Assembly: GCA_003162055.1 (NCBI GenBank)
Contig: PMNA01000032.1
Span: 4,146-38,376 of the forward strand
Source of the DNA: Actinomycetota bacterium
GTDB taxonomy: Bacteria; Actinomycetota; Thermoleophilia; Gaiellales; Gaiellaceae
Length of the DNA: 34,231 nt
Direction: 5' to 3'
The notes beneath the pieces are model-generated. The model had not been told where the DNA came from, did no database searches, and worked only from the letters and a program-made list of their open reading frames with translations. Made by a program: the position numbers and the translations under genes. Below, one piece after another: positions 15,927 through 23,851 of the stretch. Every line of letters starts with the position of its first letter. Positions within the stretch are counted from its first letter, which is position 1.

Positions 15927-15938
15927 GTCGTGTCCAGT
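15914..15938. repeat. 10-bp tandem repeat (probable operator)
   Basis: CCAGTCGTGT occurs twice head to tail (15914-15923, 15924-15933), followed by a partial CCAGT. It covers the -35 region of the HTH gene's promoter, which is where a repressor would bind. Confidence 0.6.
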
Positions 15939-16213
15939 TACTACCCTCCGTGTCGAGCCTCGAATCTACACGACAGGTCGGACGATACAAGGTAACTACC
16001 CTCAATTCAAGTGTTTGCAAGCACAGCCTTTCCGGCCCCTAGACGGAGCCGCGAACACTAGTTCCGACAAGCTCGGAAGCGACCTTCTATCCAAAAGCGG
16101 GCTCTTGCAAACACCCTGCTAATAAAAGCTATTTAACTACACAGACGGGTTGAGGTTCAAACTTTACCGTCGACTGCCGGAGCTCCACAGTCTCGATCGC
16201 GTGCGGAGTTTTA
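15939..16213. other. Non-coding part of the gap between two HTH genes, with further short repeats
   Basis: The gap 15888-16213 holds no credible gene. Besides the operator-promoter region it contains ACTACCCTC twice (15940-15948 and 15995-16003), a near-palindrome GTGTTTGCAAGCAC (16011-16024), and the inverted partner TTGCAAACAC at 16105-16114. The latter merges into the att-like repeat at 16107-16123. Confidence 0.45.
16107..16123. repeat. Possible att-like direct repeat, distal copy
   Basis: GCAAACACCCTGCTAAT matches the tRNA-Thr-adjacent sequence at 12996-13012 in 15 of 17 positions, in the same orientation. Together they would bracket 3.1 kb of decayed mobile DNA. Confidence 0.35.
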
Positions 16214-16414
16214 TCACGGCTGCAACGTGAGTGCTGAGGCGCTCTCGAGCCAGCGCTCGAGCTCGCGGACTGCCACGAACTTGCGCCGGCCTCGCCGAAC
16301 CCAGCGCAGTTCGCCCGCGATGTGTTCGTCGAGATAGTCCCTCGAGACCCCGAGCGCGGCCGCTGCCTCGTCGGGCGAAAGCGCCAGGCGAGGGAACTCG
16401 GTCACCTTCGTCAT
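16214..16414 (-). CDS. Excisionase-like/MerR-type HTH DNA-binding protein
   Basis: The protein has 66 residues. It matches the small HTH_17/excisionase pattern: LSPDEAAAALGVSRDYLDEH forms the HTH, followed by a WVRRGRRKFVAVRELERWL wing and helix. Such proteins act as recombination directionality factors in integrative elements or as small regulators. It is divergent from the GHKL-nuclease gene (77-bp gap), so it could also control that gene. No integrase is present nearby. Confidence 0.75.
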   Translation of the reverse strand: MTKVTEFPRLALSPDEAAAALGVSRDYLDEHIAGELRWVRRGRRKFVAVRELERWLESASALTLQP

Positions 16415-16490
16415 GCTGTGAGCGTACTGCCACGGGTCGGTCGCTCGGTCTGCAGCATCCGGGTGGTGCTGGTGGACGTGGAGGGTCTGA

Positions 16491-18470
16491 GTGACGGGTG
16501 TGCGAACATCTACTCAGATGGCCAAAGTCGCCGTTACCGTTGAGGTTGATCACCTTGAGAAGCTGACTCACCCCTCGCGTCGGCTCGCTGGCGTCAGCGA
16601 GCTAATCTGGAATGCGCTGGATGCCGAGGCGGACAGAGTCTCCGTGCGTGTCGTTGAGAACGCGCTCGAAGGGGTCGATGTCGTCGAGGTCATCGACAAT
16701 GGCCACGGCATTACACACGCCGCCGCGCTGCATGACTTCCAACTTCTCGGTGGCTCATGGAAGCGTGATCGAGGAAAGTCGAAGAACGACAAGAGAATTG
16801 TTCACGGTAGCGAGGGGGAGGGACGCTGGCGCGCCTTCGCTCTTGGGGACATGGTGCGGTGGGTGAGCGTGGCCGAGGCCGACGGGCGGCGAGAGAAGAT
16901 CACGATCACCGGGCTCCGGTCGACGCTTAAGGAGTTCGACATCAGCGAGCCCGAGCCGACCGACGAGGAGGTCGGCACCATCGTGATCGTCGAGAACATC
17001 CGCGAGGGTACTGCTGGCGCGTTGGTCGCCGACGATGCGGTAGACCACCTTGGCGCTGAATTCGCGCTCTACCTCGAGATGTACAAGGACGTCGAGGTGA
17101 ACTATCGAACCTTCCCCGTCGATCCTAGTGTCGCCGCGAAGTATCGCCAGACCTATCCGATCGAGTTGGAGACCGCGCACGGAGAGGCATCGCTGACCGT
17201 GATCGAGTGGTCGCATGACGTGCGTCGGGCGATGTTGCTCTGCGACCAGGGCGGGATGCCACTCGGCGAGATTCCGCCCGGGATCCACGCGCCCTATTTC
17301 GACTTCACCGCGTACCTACGCTGGGCCGGGTTCCGCGAGTACGAGCCGGAACTCGTTGTGGCCGAACTCCACCCAGTGCTCCAGCCCGTGATCGAGGCCG
17401 CGAAGGATCACCTTCGCACCCACTTCAAGAACCGTGCGACCGAAGTCGAGGCAGAGGTAATCGAGGAGTGGAAACAGCAGCAGGTCTATCCCTATGAAGG
17501 AGAGCCGACGACGTCGACTCAGCGTGCCGAGCGAGAAGTATTCGACATCGTCGCTGTGACCGCGTCCCGTGTCCTCAACTCGAATGCCGACAAGACCAGT
17601 CGCAAGCTTTCGCTGCGGCTTCTCCAACAGGCGATCGAGCGGAGCCCCGGATCGCTCCATCGCGTCCTCCAAGAGGTGTTGGATCTGCCGAAGGCACGAC
17701 TTGCCGAGCTTGAGCGCTTGTTAGAGCGAACGACGTTGAGCGCGATCATCTCGGCTGCTCGAATCGTGGCTGATCGCCTCGATTTTCTCCGCGCGCTGGA
17801 AGTGATGTTGTATGAGCCCGCCACTAAGAAAGAACTGCTTGAGCGCAGTCAACTCCACCGAATGCTAGCCAGCGAGCCGTGGGTCTTCGGTGATGAGTAC
17901 GCGCTCGCAGTCGACGACGAGTCATTGACGTCGGTGCTCAAGAAGCACGTTGAGCTACTCGGCCGGGCAGAACTGGCGCCAGAAGAGCCTGAGGTGCTTC
18001 GTGAAGACGACTCTCGGGGCATTGTCGATGTGATGTTGGCCAAGGCGATTCAGATGAGCGTGCAGCAACACGAGCACCTTATCGTCGAGCTAAAGCGACC
18101 CTCAGTGAAGATCGGCGCGGAACAGTTGACGCAGATCGAACGCTACGCGACAGCCGTTGCCCGCGATGAGCGGTTCTCAAAGACGATCACGAACTGGAGC
18201 TTCTGGATCGTTTCGAACGAGATGGACGACCATGCGGAAATGATGGCTGCCCAGGTCGGTCGGCCTCCAGGCGTTGTCTTCCAAGGACAGGGCATCTGCG
18301 TTTGGGCGAAGACATGGTCGCAGGTGATTGACGACTGCCGGCAGCGGCTGAAGTTTGTGGAGGCGAATCTTGAGATTCAGTCGACACGGGACGCAGCCGT
18401 TGACTACCTTCGCCAAACTTACGAGCGCTTTCTCCCGAAGACGCTCGCGCCCGAAAAAGCCGGGGCCTAG
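16491..18470 (+). CDS. GHKL (MORC/MutL-like) ATPase fused to a PD-(D/E)XK-type nuclease domain
   Basis: The protein has 659 residues. The N-terminal ~200 residues carry the GHKL/Bergerat ATP-binding motifs: ELIWNALDAE (N41 in the N-box), VIDNGHGI (D69, G71, G73) and an EGEGRWR G-loop near 109-114. A helical/transducer part follows. The C-terminal ~200 residues resemble Shedu/DUF4263-like nucleases: LHRMLASEPWVFGDEY near 455-470, D513 in IVDVML, and the E533-x-K535 pair in VELKRP. Fusion or linkage of GHKL ATPases with restriction-type nucleases was predicted for prokaryotic MORC relatives in R-M loci. GTG 16491 has a GGAGG RBS at good spacing; ATG 16518 is an alternative. It heads a plus-strand defence series and is likely an ATP-gated DNA-targeting effector. 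Confidence 0.85.
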   Translation: MTGVRTSTQMAKVAVTVEVDHLEKLTHPSRRLAGVSELIWNALDAEADRVSVRVVENALEGVDVVEVIDNGHGITHAAALHDFQLLGGSWKRDRGKSKNDKRIVHGSEGEGRWRAFALGDMVRWVSVAEADGRREKITITGLRSTLKEFDISEPEPTDEEVGTIVIVENIREGTAGALVADDAVDHLGAEFALYLEMYKDVEVNYRTFPVDPSVAAKYRQTYPIELETAHGEASLTVIEWSHDVRRAMLLCDQGGMPLGEIPPGIHAPYFDFTAYLRWAGFREYEPELVVAELHPVLQPVIEAAKDHLRTHFKNRATEVEAEVIEEWKQQQVYPYEGEPTTSTQRAEREVFDIVAVTASRVLNSNADKTSRKLSLRLLQQAIERSPGSLHRVLQEVLDLPKARLAELERLLERTTLSAIISAARIVADRLDFLRALEVMLYEPATKKELLERSQLHRMLASEPWVFGDEYALAVDDESLTSVLKKHVELLGRAELAPEEPEVLREDDSRGIVDVMLAKAIQMSVQQHEHLIVELKRPSVKIGAEQLTQIERYATAVARDERFSKTITNWSFWIVSNEMDDHAEMMAAQVGRPPGVVFQGQGICVWAKTWSQVIDDCRQRLKFVEANLEIQSTRDAAVDYLRQTYERFLPKTLAPEKAGA

Positions 18471-18614
18471 CGGATCGCCTCAAGGCTTGGCGCTTCCAAC
18501 TCGGCTTCAGGACTAGATCACAGCTGGCGAAAGACCGCCGTAGTATCCTCACGCTGGCAATCATGCCGAGACAGGGGGATCCGGGCTAAGCTCGATCACG
18601 ACCCTTGTCCGACG

Positions 18615-19313
18615 ATGCCGAAGAACTGGCTCATTAAGTACTGTGCGGATTGTGGGGCTCAGATGCCCTACCTCCTGGAGTGGTCATTCGTTCCGGATCG
18701 CTGTAAGAGTTGCCGTGCAACACGCGCAGCGGCCTGGTACGACGTGTATTGCAAGGATTGCGGTACGGTAATCCGCGCCCACCGGGACTGGACGAACCCA
18801 CCACAGCGTTGTGGTCCGTGCCGCGAGCGCGCGGCAACGAAGTGGTTCAACGTCCGGTGCCGAATCTGCAACACCGACTTCAAGGCTCACCGCGACTGGT
18901 CGAACATCCCGGATGTCTGTAAATCGTGTCGAGCGTCGTTCCCTGAGAAGAGTGCGCCCTGCTCGCACTGCGGAACATGGTTCACGATCAAGTCGGGAAC
19001 ACGTATCAAGTGCCGGATCGAGGGGTGGCAAGAGCCGAAGAAGTGCCCGGCGTGCCGAGAGTTGTTCAAACACCAGCCGTTCCACACCCAGCGTGAAGAA
19101 GGACCGCTAGGAGTCGTATTCAAGACCTACAACTCGCACGGACAGCTCGTACGGGAGTCGCGCGAAGAGGACGCGTTTCTCTTCGGCAAGCGGATGAACC
19201 ACAGTAAGGGCGGAAAGACGCACGCCTACTCGTACAAGCGAGATGGCATCCTCGGCCAGCACACCGAGATCACGGACGCAAGCGGCAAGCGCATCAAGCG
19301 TCTCGACACCTAG
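18615..19313 (+). CDS. Tandem zinc-ribbon protein
   Basis: The protein has 232 residues. Four consecutive CxxC...CxxC units fill residues ~9-155. Units 2 and 3 share an exact HRDW(T/S)N-x-P core between their Cys pairs, and unit 1 is a diverged copy. The fourth unit (CSHCG...CPACRE) has a longer insert. The C-terminal ~70 residues (VVFKTYNSHGQLVRES...HAYSYKRDGILG) are basic and Tyr/Gly-rich. The protein probably binds nucleic acid, acting as a recognition or scaffold subunit for the neighbouring ATPases. The family is unknown to me. It stands 144 bp after the GHKL gene and ~200 bp before the phosphoesterase gene, all on the same strand. Confidence 0.8.
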   Translation: MPKNWLIKYCADCGAQMPYLLEWSFVPDRCKSCRATRAAAWYDVYCKDCGTVIRAHRDWTNPPQRCGPCRERAATKWFNVRCRICNTDFKAHRDWSNIPDVCKSCRASFPEKSAPCSHCGTWFTIKSGTRIKCRIEGWQEPKKCPACRELFKHQPFHTQREEGPLGVVFKTYNSHGQLVRESREEDAFLFGKRMNHSKGGKTHAYSYKRDGILGQHTEITDASGKRIKRLDT

Positions 19314-19405
19314 ATCTTGTACTTCTCCTTCCGCTTCCGGAATGCGTCTTCGCCACCGTCGAGGATGTCACAGGCATGCTCGCGGATGCCTCCGACCTCG
19401 GACAC
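19310..19405 (-). pseudogene. Possible short coding remnant antisense to the intergenic gap
   Basis: The minus frame from GTG 19405 to TAG 19310-19312 reads 31 codons ending in EDAFRKRKEKYKI with strongly GC-biased third positions. It converges on the zinc-ribbon gene, the two stops overlapping. The frame continues open upstream without an obvious start, so it may be the C-terminal scrap of a lost gene. Support is weak. Confidence 0.25.
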
Positions 19406-19512
19406 GATGGACGATTCAATCCTTGACCTGGTTCCTCTGACTCGTTGAGAATCAAAGTGAGCGCGCACAGCGTCTGTTGCGGGCCTCTCACCCGAGGGCT
19501 ACTGTCGTTCTG

Positions 19513-20670
19513 ATGGCTTTGTCCCAGGCAACGCGCGTTCGTTTTATCCATTCGGCGGACTGGCAGCTAGGGATGACCCGGCACTTCTTGTCTGCCGAGG
19601 CTCAGGCTCGCTACTCGGAAGCTCGCCTCGAGGCGATTAAAGAAATTGCCAAGCTGGCAGAGGTCGAGAGTTGCGCGTTCGTGGTGGTGAGCGGCGACGT
19701 GTTCGACTCGAACCATCTTGACCGCCAAGTTGTCGTTCGAGCGCTCGATGCCATGTCGAGCTTCACCGTGCCGCTCTTCCTCCTGCCGGCGAACCATGAC
19801 TCGGCGAATGCCGCGTCGGTTTACCGCTCATCCACGTTTCTGGATCATCGTCCCAAGAATCTAATCGTGCTCGATACGTTCGCGCCAGTCGCCATCCCGG
19901 GGGCGGACGCAGAGTTGGTCGGAGCGCCTTGGGACTCGAAGCAGCCGCTCGAGGATCTTGTCGCGAAGGCTTGTGCTGAGCTCACCCCGGCAGGAAACAC
20001 GCTTCGAGTGTTGGTAGCGCATGGTGCGGTGGATGAAGGGAACCCCGACCAGCAGAACCCGTCGCTGATCCGGATGGCATCAGTCCGCGAAGCGATCGCC
20101 TCAGGGCTCATCCACTACCTCGCGCTCGGTGACCGACATTCGGTGACGCGCCTCGACCCGGGAGACCGCATTTGGTATTCGGGAACGCCTCTTGTCACTG
20201 ACTTCACGGAGAACGAACCGAACAAGGTGCTCGTGGTCGACCTGGATGGCGAGTCGGTCAAGGTCGAGGCGCGTCAGGTGGGCTTCTGGACATTCCTTAA
20301 GGAATCGTTCCCTGCGAACAACCGAGAAGAAGTCGACGCGATCGCGGAATGGCTTGAAGCGATCGCTGACAAGCGAAGCGCCGTCGTCAAGTTGAGCTTC
20401 GTCGGCACGCTGAACCTGACGGAGAAGGCGCACCTCGACGAGGTGCTTAACCACTACTCCGATCTGTTTGCGGCGCTGGAGACCTGGGAGCGCCACACAG
20501 ATCTCGTCGTTCTTCCGGATGAGGAGGATCTTCTTGACCTCGGCCTCACCGGGTTCGCTGCCGCGACCCTGGAAGATCTACGCGAGCAGGCCCGCTCGGA
20601 CGGCGAGGCCGGCGAGGTGGCCCAGGATGCCCTTAGCCTTCTCTTCCGCCTCGCGCGCGCCGGCTCATGA
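19513..20670 (+). CDS. SbcD/Mre11-like metallophosphoesterase (DNA nuclease subunit)
   Basis: The protein has 385 residues from ATG 19513; a TTG at 19477 would add 12. The calcineurin-like nuclease motifs are in order: SADWQLG (D16, Q18), VVVSGDVFDS (D62, D65), LPANHDS (N94, H95, D96), VAHG (H170) and LGDRHS (D207, H209). Compared with canonical Mre11/SbcD, the first-motif His is Gln18 and the GHxH motif is GDxH. These look like subfamily-level substitutions but may alter metal use. A capping domain follows (~260-385). It should form a nuclease-ATPase complex with the next gene, whose start overlaps its stop (ATGA at 20667-20670). Confidence 0.87.
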   Translation: MALSQATRVRFIHSADWQLGMTRHFLSAEAQARYSEARLEAIKEIAKLAEVESCAFVVVSGDVFDSNHLDRQVVVRALDAMSSFTVPLFLLPANHDSANAASVYRSSTFLDHRPKNLIVLDTFAPVAIPGADAELVGAPWDSKQPLEDLVAKACAELTPAGNTLRVLVAHGAVDEGNPDQQNPSLIRMASVREAIASGLIHYLALGDRHSVTRLDPGDRIWYSGTPLVTDFTENEPNKVLVVDLDGESVKVEARQVGFWTFLKESFPANNREEVDAIAEWLEAIADKRSAVVKLSFVGTLNLTEKAHLDEVLNHYSDLFAALETWERHTDLVVLPDEEDLLDLGLTGFAAATLEDLREQARSDGEAGEVAQDALSLLFRLARAGS

Positions 20671-23360
20671 GAATCCATCGAATCTCGCTGCGTAACTTCC
20701 GCGGCGTGCGGAGCGCCGACGTCAGTCTCGCTCCAAACGGAGTAACGATCATTCAAGGCCCGAACGAGGTTGGGAAGACGAGTCTGGCCGATGCGATCGT
20801 GTTCCTATTCGACGAGCCTCACACGTCGAGCAAGAGCAAGCTGAGGGCCGTCAAGCCGGTGCATATTGATGCCGGGCCGTCGGTCGAGGTTGAGCTGACG
20901 ACCGGCGCTTATCACCTCATCTACTCGAAGCAGTGGGTTGTCGGGGCGAAGACCGAGCTGAAAATACTGGCACCGGTTCCGGAGAATCACACTGGCCGCG
21001 AAGCCCACGACCGTGTCCTGGAGATCCTCGACGAGACCCTAGACAGGGCTCTCTTCGGAGCGCTGCGCTACCAGCAGGGGGTCAGCATCACCCAGGCCGC
21101 ACTCGGCGAAAGCCGCACGCTCGCCGCCGCCCTCGATGCTGCGGCGACAGGTGGCGCACTTGGCGGTGACGACGGCGCTGATGTCTTCGCGCGCGTCGAG
21201 AAAGAACGGGAACTCTACTTCACCGCTACTGGCAGGCCCACGGCCGCACGAGCTGTTGATGCTTCAAAACTAGTGGATCTCCAGCAACGCGTGAGAGACG
21301 TCGAAGCCGAACTTCGGGGTCTCGATACATCTGCCGAGCGGCACCGACAGATCGGCCTGGATATAGGTGCGAGCACCCAGGAGCAAACCACGCAGCTCGA
21401 CGTGATCGCAGAGCGAAGAACGAACGTGAATCAACTCGCAAAGAAGGAGCATGCGGTCGAGCTGCTCAAGCTCGCACGAGAGAAGGCCGAGGGACGAGCG
21501 AGAGAGTCGAGAGCGGCCAGCGAAGCTCGGCAGAAGGCGATTGAGGCTGTCAGTGAGGCCGAGAAGGCTGTCGCAGAACTCCAGAAGGATACGACACGGG
21601 ACGCTCAGGGGCTTGAGGCAGCTCACACAGCACAGATCGAAGCTCTCAAGACGCGAGACCTAGCGCGGGTAGCGCGCGAAACGGCCGAGGCGGAAGGCCA
21701 GCGGGCGAACTCCGACTTCGAGCACTTCAGAGACACACTTGAACATCAGCTATTGAGTGAACGCCGCGCTCGGGCAGAGGAGGCCGAAGCGGCTGTCCGG
21801 ACAGCAACGGAGTTCCTCGACGCCTGCCTGATCGATCAGAACAAGCTCGACGAGATCGACCAGGCCTCCCTAGGGGCCGCCGAGGCGCGCGGGCGTGCAA
21901 TTGTCGAACAGCTCACGCTTGTGGTTGACGCCATCCAGCCGCTCCGCGTTCAGATCGGGGACGAGGAGGCTGCGCTTGAGGCTGGCGAGCGCTTCGAGAA
22001 GGCGGTCGCGGGAGACATCGAGCTAACTCTCGGAGATGTGGCGCGGGTCACCGTCGCTGGTCAGCAGACCGGACGAGCGCTTCAAGAGGCGGCCCAAACT
22101 GCCGATCGACACCTCGCCTCGTTGTTCGAGGCTGTCGGCATAGCAGGAGACGACAGCCTCAACCAGGCCCGGGCTCTCGTGCGACAGCGATCAGACGCGG
22201 AGACGTCGGTCGCAACCGCCACGAAGACGCTGAAGGACAATCTGCGAGACCTCACGTTGCAACTCATCGCCGAGAAGGTCGGACGATACGAAGCAAAGAT
22301 CGCCTCATATCAAACCGAGCGAGACGCCTCAGTCCCACTGCCAGCTGACCTCGATGAGGCGAAGGGGATCAGTGAAGCGGCTTCCAAGTTCGCCGATGAG
22401 GCGCGCCGCGGCGAGGCACAGTGCCAACAGGCGCTGGAGCAGGCCGAGGCGTTCGCGAACAGCCTTCAGGGGGAGGCCGGCAAGCGGAGCGTCCGCCTCG
22501 AACTCGCAGCGGCGACGCTCAAGGACGCCCAGGACCAACTTGACGCTGCTCGCCTCAAGGTCTCCGATGCTGAGATAGAGAAGCAGCGTGGCAAAGACGA
22601 GAAAGCCGGCATCGACGCGGCTGCAGTGCATGACCAGGAGGTTGCAGATCTAGCAGCCGGAGATCCAGTTTCTGCTCGGACGCTACTGGAGAATGCTGAA
22701 GCAGTCCTCGATCGCCTCCGCAACGATCAGCGCGAACTCGAGTTGGAGCTTGCAGGCATCGGGAGGGAGCTTGACGTCCGGGGCCAGTCGGGCCTCGCTG
22801 ACCTACTCGCTGCGCAGCAATCGGAGCTCGCTCGGTTCGAGAGGACGACAACGCTCACCGAGCGCCGTGCTGCCGCTGTCGAGCTACTCCATGCGCGTCT
22901 CAGCGCGCACCGCGACGACGCGAGACGATCATACGTTGCTCCGTTTCAGCAGCAGCTCGACGCGCTCGCGCGCATCGTGTTCGGCCCAACGGTCGCGCTC
23001 GAAGTTGACCACGAGACACTGGAAATCGTCAGCCGGACCATCGACGGGGTCACTGTCCCCTATGACTCGCTTTCCTCTGGCACGAAGGAACAGCTTTGCG
23101 TACTCGCGCGACTGGCGTGTGCTGCGCTGGTGAGCCCCGCCTCCGAGGACGGAGGAGATGGCGGCGTCCCCGTGATCTTCGACGACGCGCTGGGTTACTC
23201 CGACGCCAGCCGGCTTGAGCGGGTGGGTGCCGCGTTTAATTCCGCCGGTCACCAGAGCCAGGTGATTGTCCTCACTTGTGTACCCGAGCGTTATCAGAAC
23301 ATAGGGTCGGCAACTGTGATCCACCTCGAAGAGAATGCACTCAACCCCCCTACCGCTTGA
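20667..23360 (+). CDS. Rad50/SbcC-like (YhaN-type) AAA/ABC ATPase, no zinc hook
   Basis: The protein has 897 residues. N-terminal Walker A GPNEVGKTS is at 31-39. A long coiled coil covers ~200-770 and is broken by short globular parts. The C-terminal lobe has an ABC signature SLSSGTKEQ (801-809) and Walker B VIFDDALG (~836-843). There is no CxxC hook in the middle of the coiled coil, so it resembles YhaN-type SMC-like ATPases more than SbcC/Rad50. The usual H-loop position reads LTCVPERY. It is translationally coupled to the SbcD-like gene and should gate that nuclease on DNA ends or structures. Confidence 0.87.
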   Translation: MRIHRISLRNFRGVRSADVSLAPNGVTIIQGPNEVGKTSLADAIVFLFDEPHTSSKSKLRAVKPVHIDAGPSVEVELTTGAYHLIYSKQWVVGAKTELKILAPVPENHTGREAHDRVLEILDETLDRALFGALRYQQGVSITQAALGESRTLAAALDAAATGGALGGDDGADVFARVEKERELYFTATGRPTAARAVDASKLVDLQQRVRDVEAELRGLDTSAERHRQIGLDIGASTQEQTTQLDVIAERRTNVNQLAKKEHAVELLKLAREKAEGRARESRAASEARQKAIEAVSEAEKAVAELQKDTTRDAQGLEAAHTAQIEALKTRDLARVARETAEAEGQRANSDFEHFRDTLEHQLLSERRARAEEAEAAVRTATEFLDACLIDQNKLDEIDQASLGAAEARGRAIVEQLTLVVDAIQPLRVQIGDEEAALEAGERFEKAVAGDIELTLGDVARVTVAGQQTGRALQEAAQTADRHLASLFEAVGIAGDDSLNQARALVRQRSDAETSVATATKTLKDNLRDLTLQLIAEKVGRYEAKIASYQTERDASVPLPADLDEAKGISEAASKFADEARRGEAQCQQALEQAEAFANSLQGEAGKRSVRLELAAATLKDAQDQLDAARLKVSDAEIEKQRGKDEKAGIDAAAVHDQEVADLAAGDPVSARTLLENAEAVLDRLRNDQRELELELAGIGRELDVRGQSGLADLLAAQQSELARFERTTTLTERRAAAVELLHARLSAHRDDARRSYVAPFQQQLDALARIVFGPTVALEVDHETLEIVSRTIDGVTVPYDSLSSGTKEQLCVLARLACAALVSPASEDGGDGGVPVIFDDALGYSDASRLERVGAAFNSAGHQSQVIVLTCVPERYQNIGSATVIHLEENALNPPTA

Positions 23361-23508
23361 GCTCGTCCCGCCACTCGGTACCGGCGGACGGCCGGGACCT
23401 CTCGCCATCGGCTGGAGCCACAGGCGACTTCCCCGGCGTGCTGCCTCACGGCCACAACCTCGAGACAGCAGCGGGCGGTCATTTCAGACGAAGAAGGAGT
23501 GATTAGAC

Positions 23509-23724
23509 ATGGAACGCCAACCGGTCGCATCGACCAGCCTTGCGTCAATCGGCTATGACGTGTCGTCGTCGACGCTCAAAGTCGAGTTTCTCCATGGCGG
23601 CGTGTACCAATACTCCGGTGTGCCGAGCGAGATTCATGCCGGGCTCATGACGGCGGACTCACACGGAAAGTATTTCGATGTCCATGTTAAAAAGGCGGGT
23701 TACCCGTGCGAGAAGATCGGTTGA
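23509..23724 (+). CDS. KTSC-domain protein
   Basis: The protein has 71 residues and consists almost entirely of a KTSC domain: SIGYDVSSSTLKVEFLHGG, then YQYSGVPSEIHAGLM and a final small-residue beta segment. KTSC was named from its C-terminal position in some lysyl-tRNA synthetases. Stand-alone copies are common near phage and defence genes, but their biochemical role is not established. A strong GAAGGAG RBS lies nine bases upstream. It sits between the Rad50-like ATPase and the OLD nuclease on the same strand, so it may be an accessory of either. Confidence 0.85.
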   Translation: MERQPVASTSLASIGYDVSSSTLKVEFLHGGVYQYSGVPSEIHAGLMTADSHGKYFDVHVKKAGYPCEKIG

Positions 23725-23740
23725 GGGGAAGTGGGCAGGC

Positions 23741-23756
23741 GGGGACCACCATCCCC
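23741..23756 (+). terminator. Small GC hairpin after the KTSC gene
   Basis: GGGGA-CCACCA-TCCCC lies 17 bp past the KTSC stop. It is short and lacks a T-run; it may attenuate transcription into the OLD gene. Confidence 0.25.
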
Positions 23757-23851
23757 CCAATTAAGCGTTCTCCTCGCTTTGACCATTTCCGCGACCGGCA
23801 GAAACCATACGTGGAATCCCAGAGAACACAGACTGAGCCGAGCTCCGCTCG

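Noticed and set aside
20667-23360. Canonical SbcC
   Set aside because: No CxxC zinc hook in the coiled coil; motifs fit YhaN-type ATPases better.
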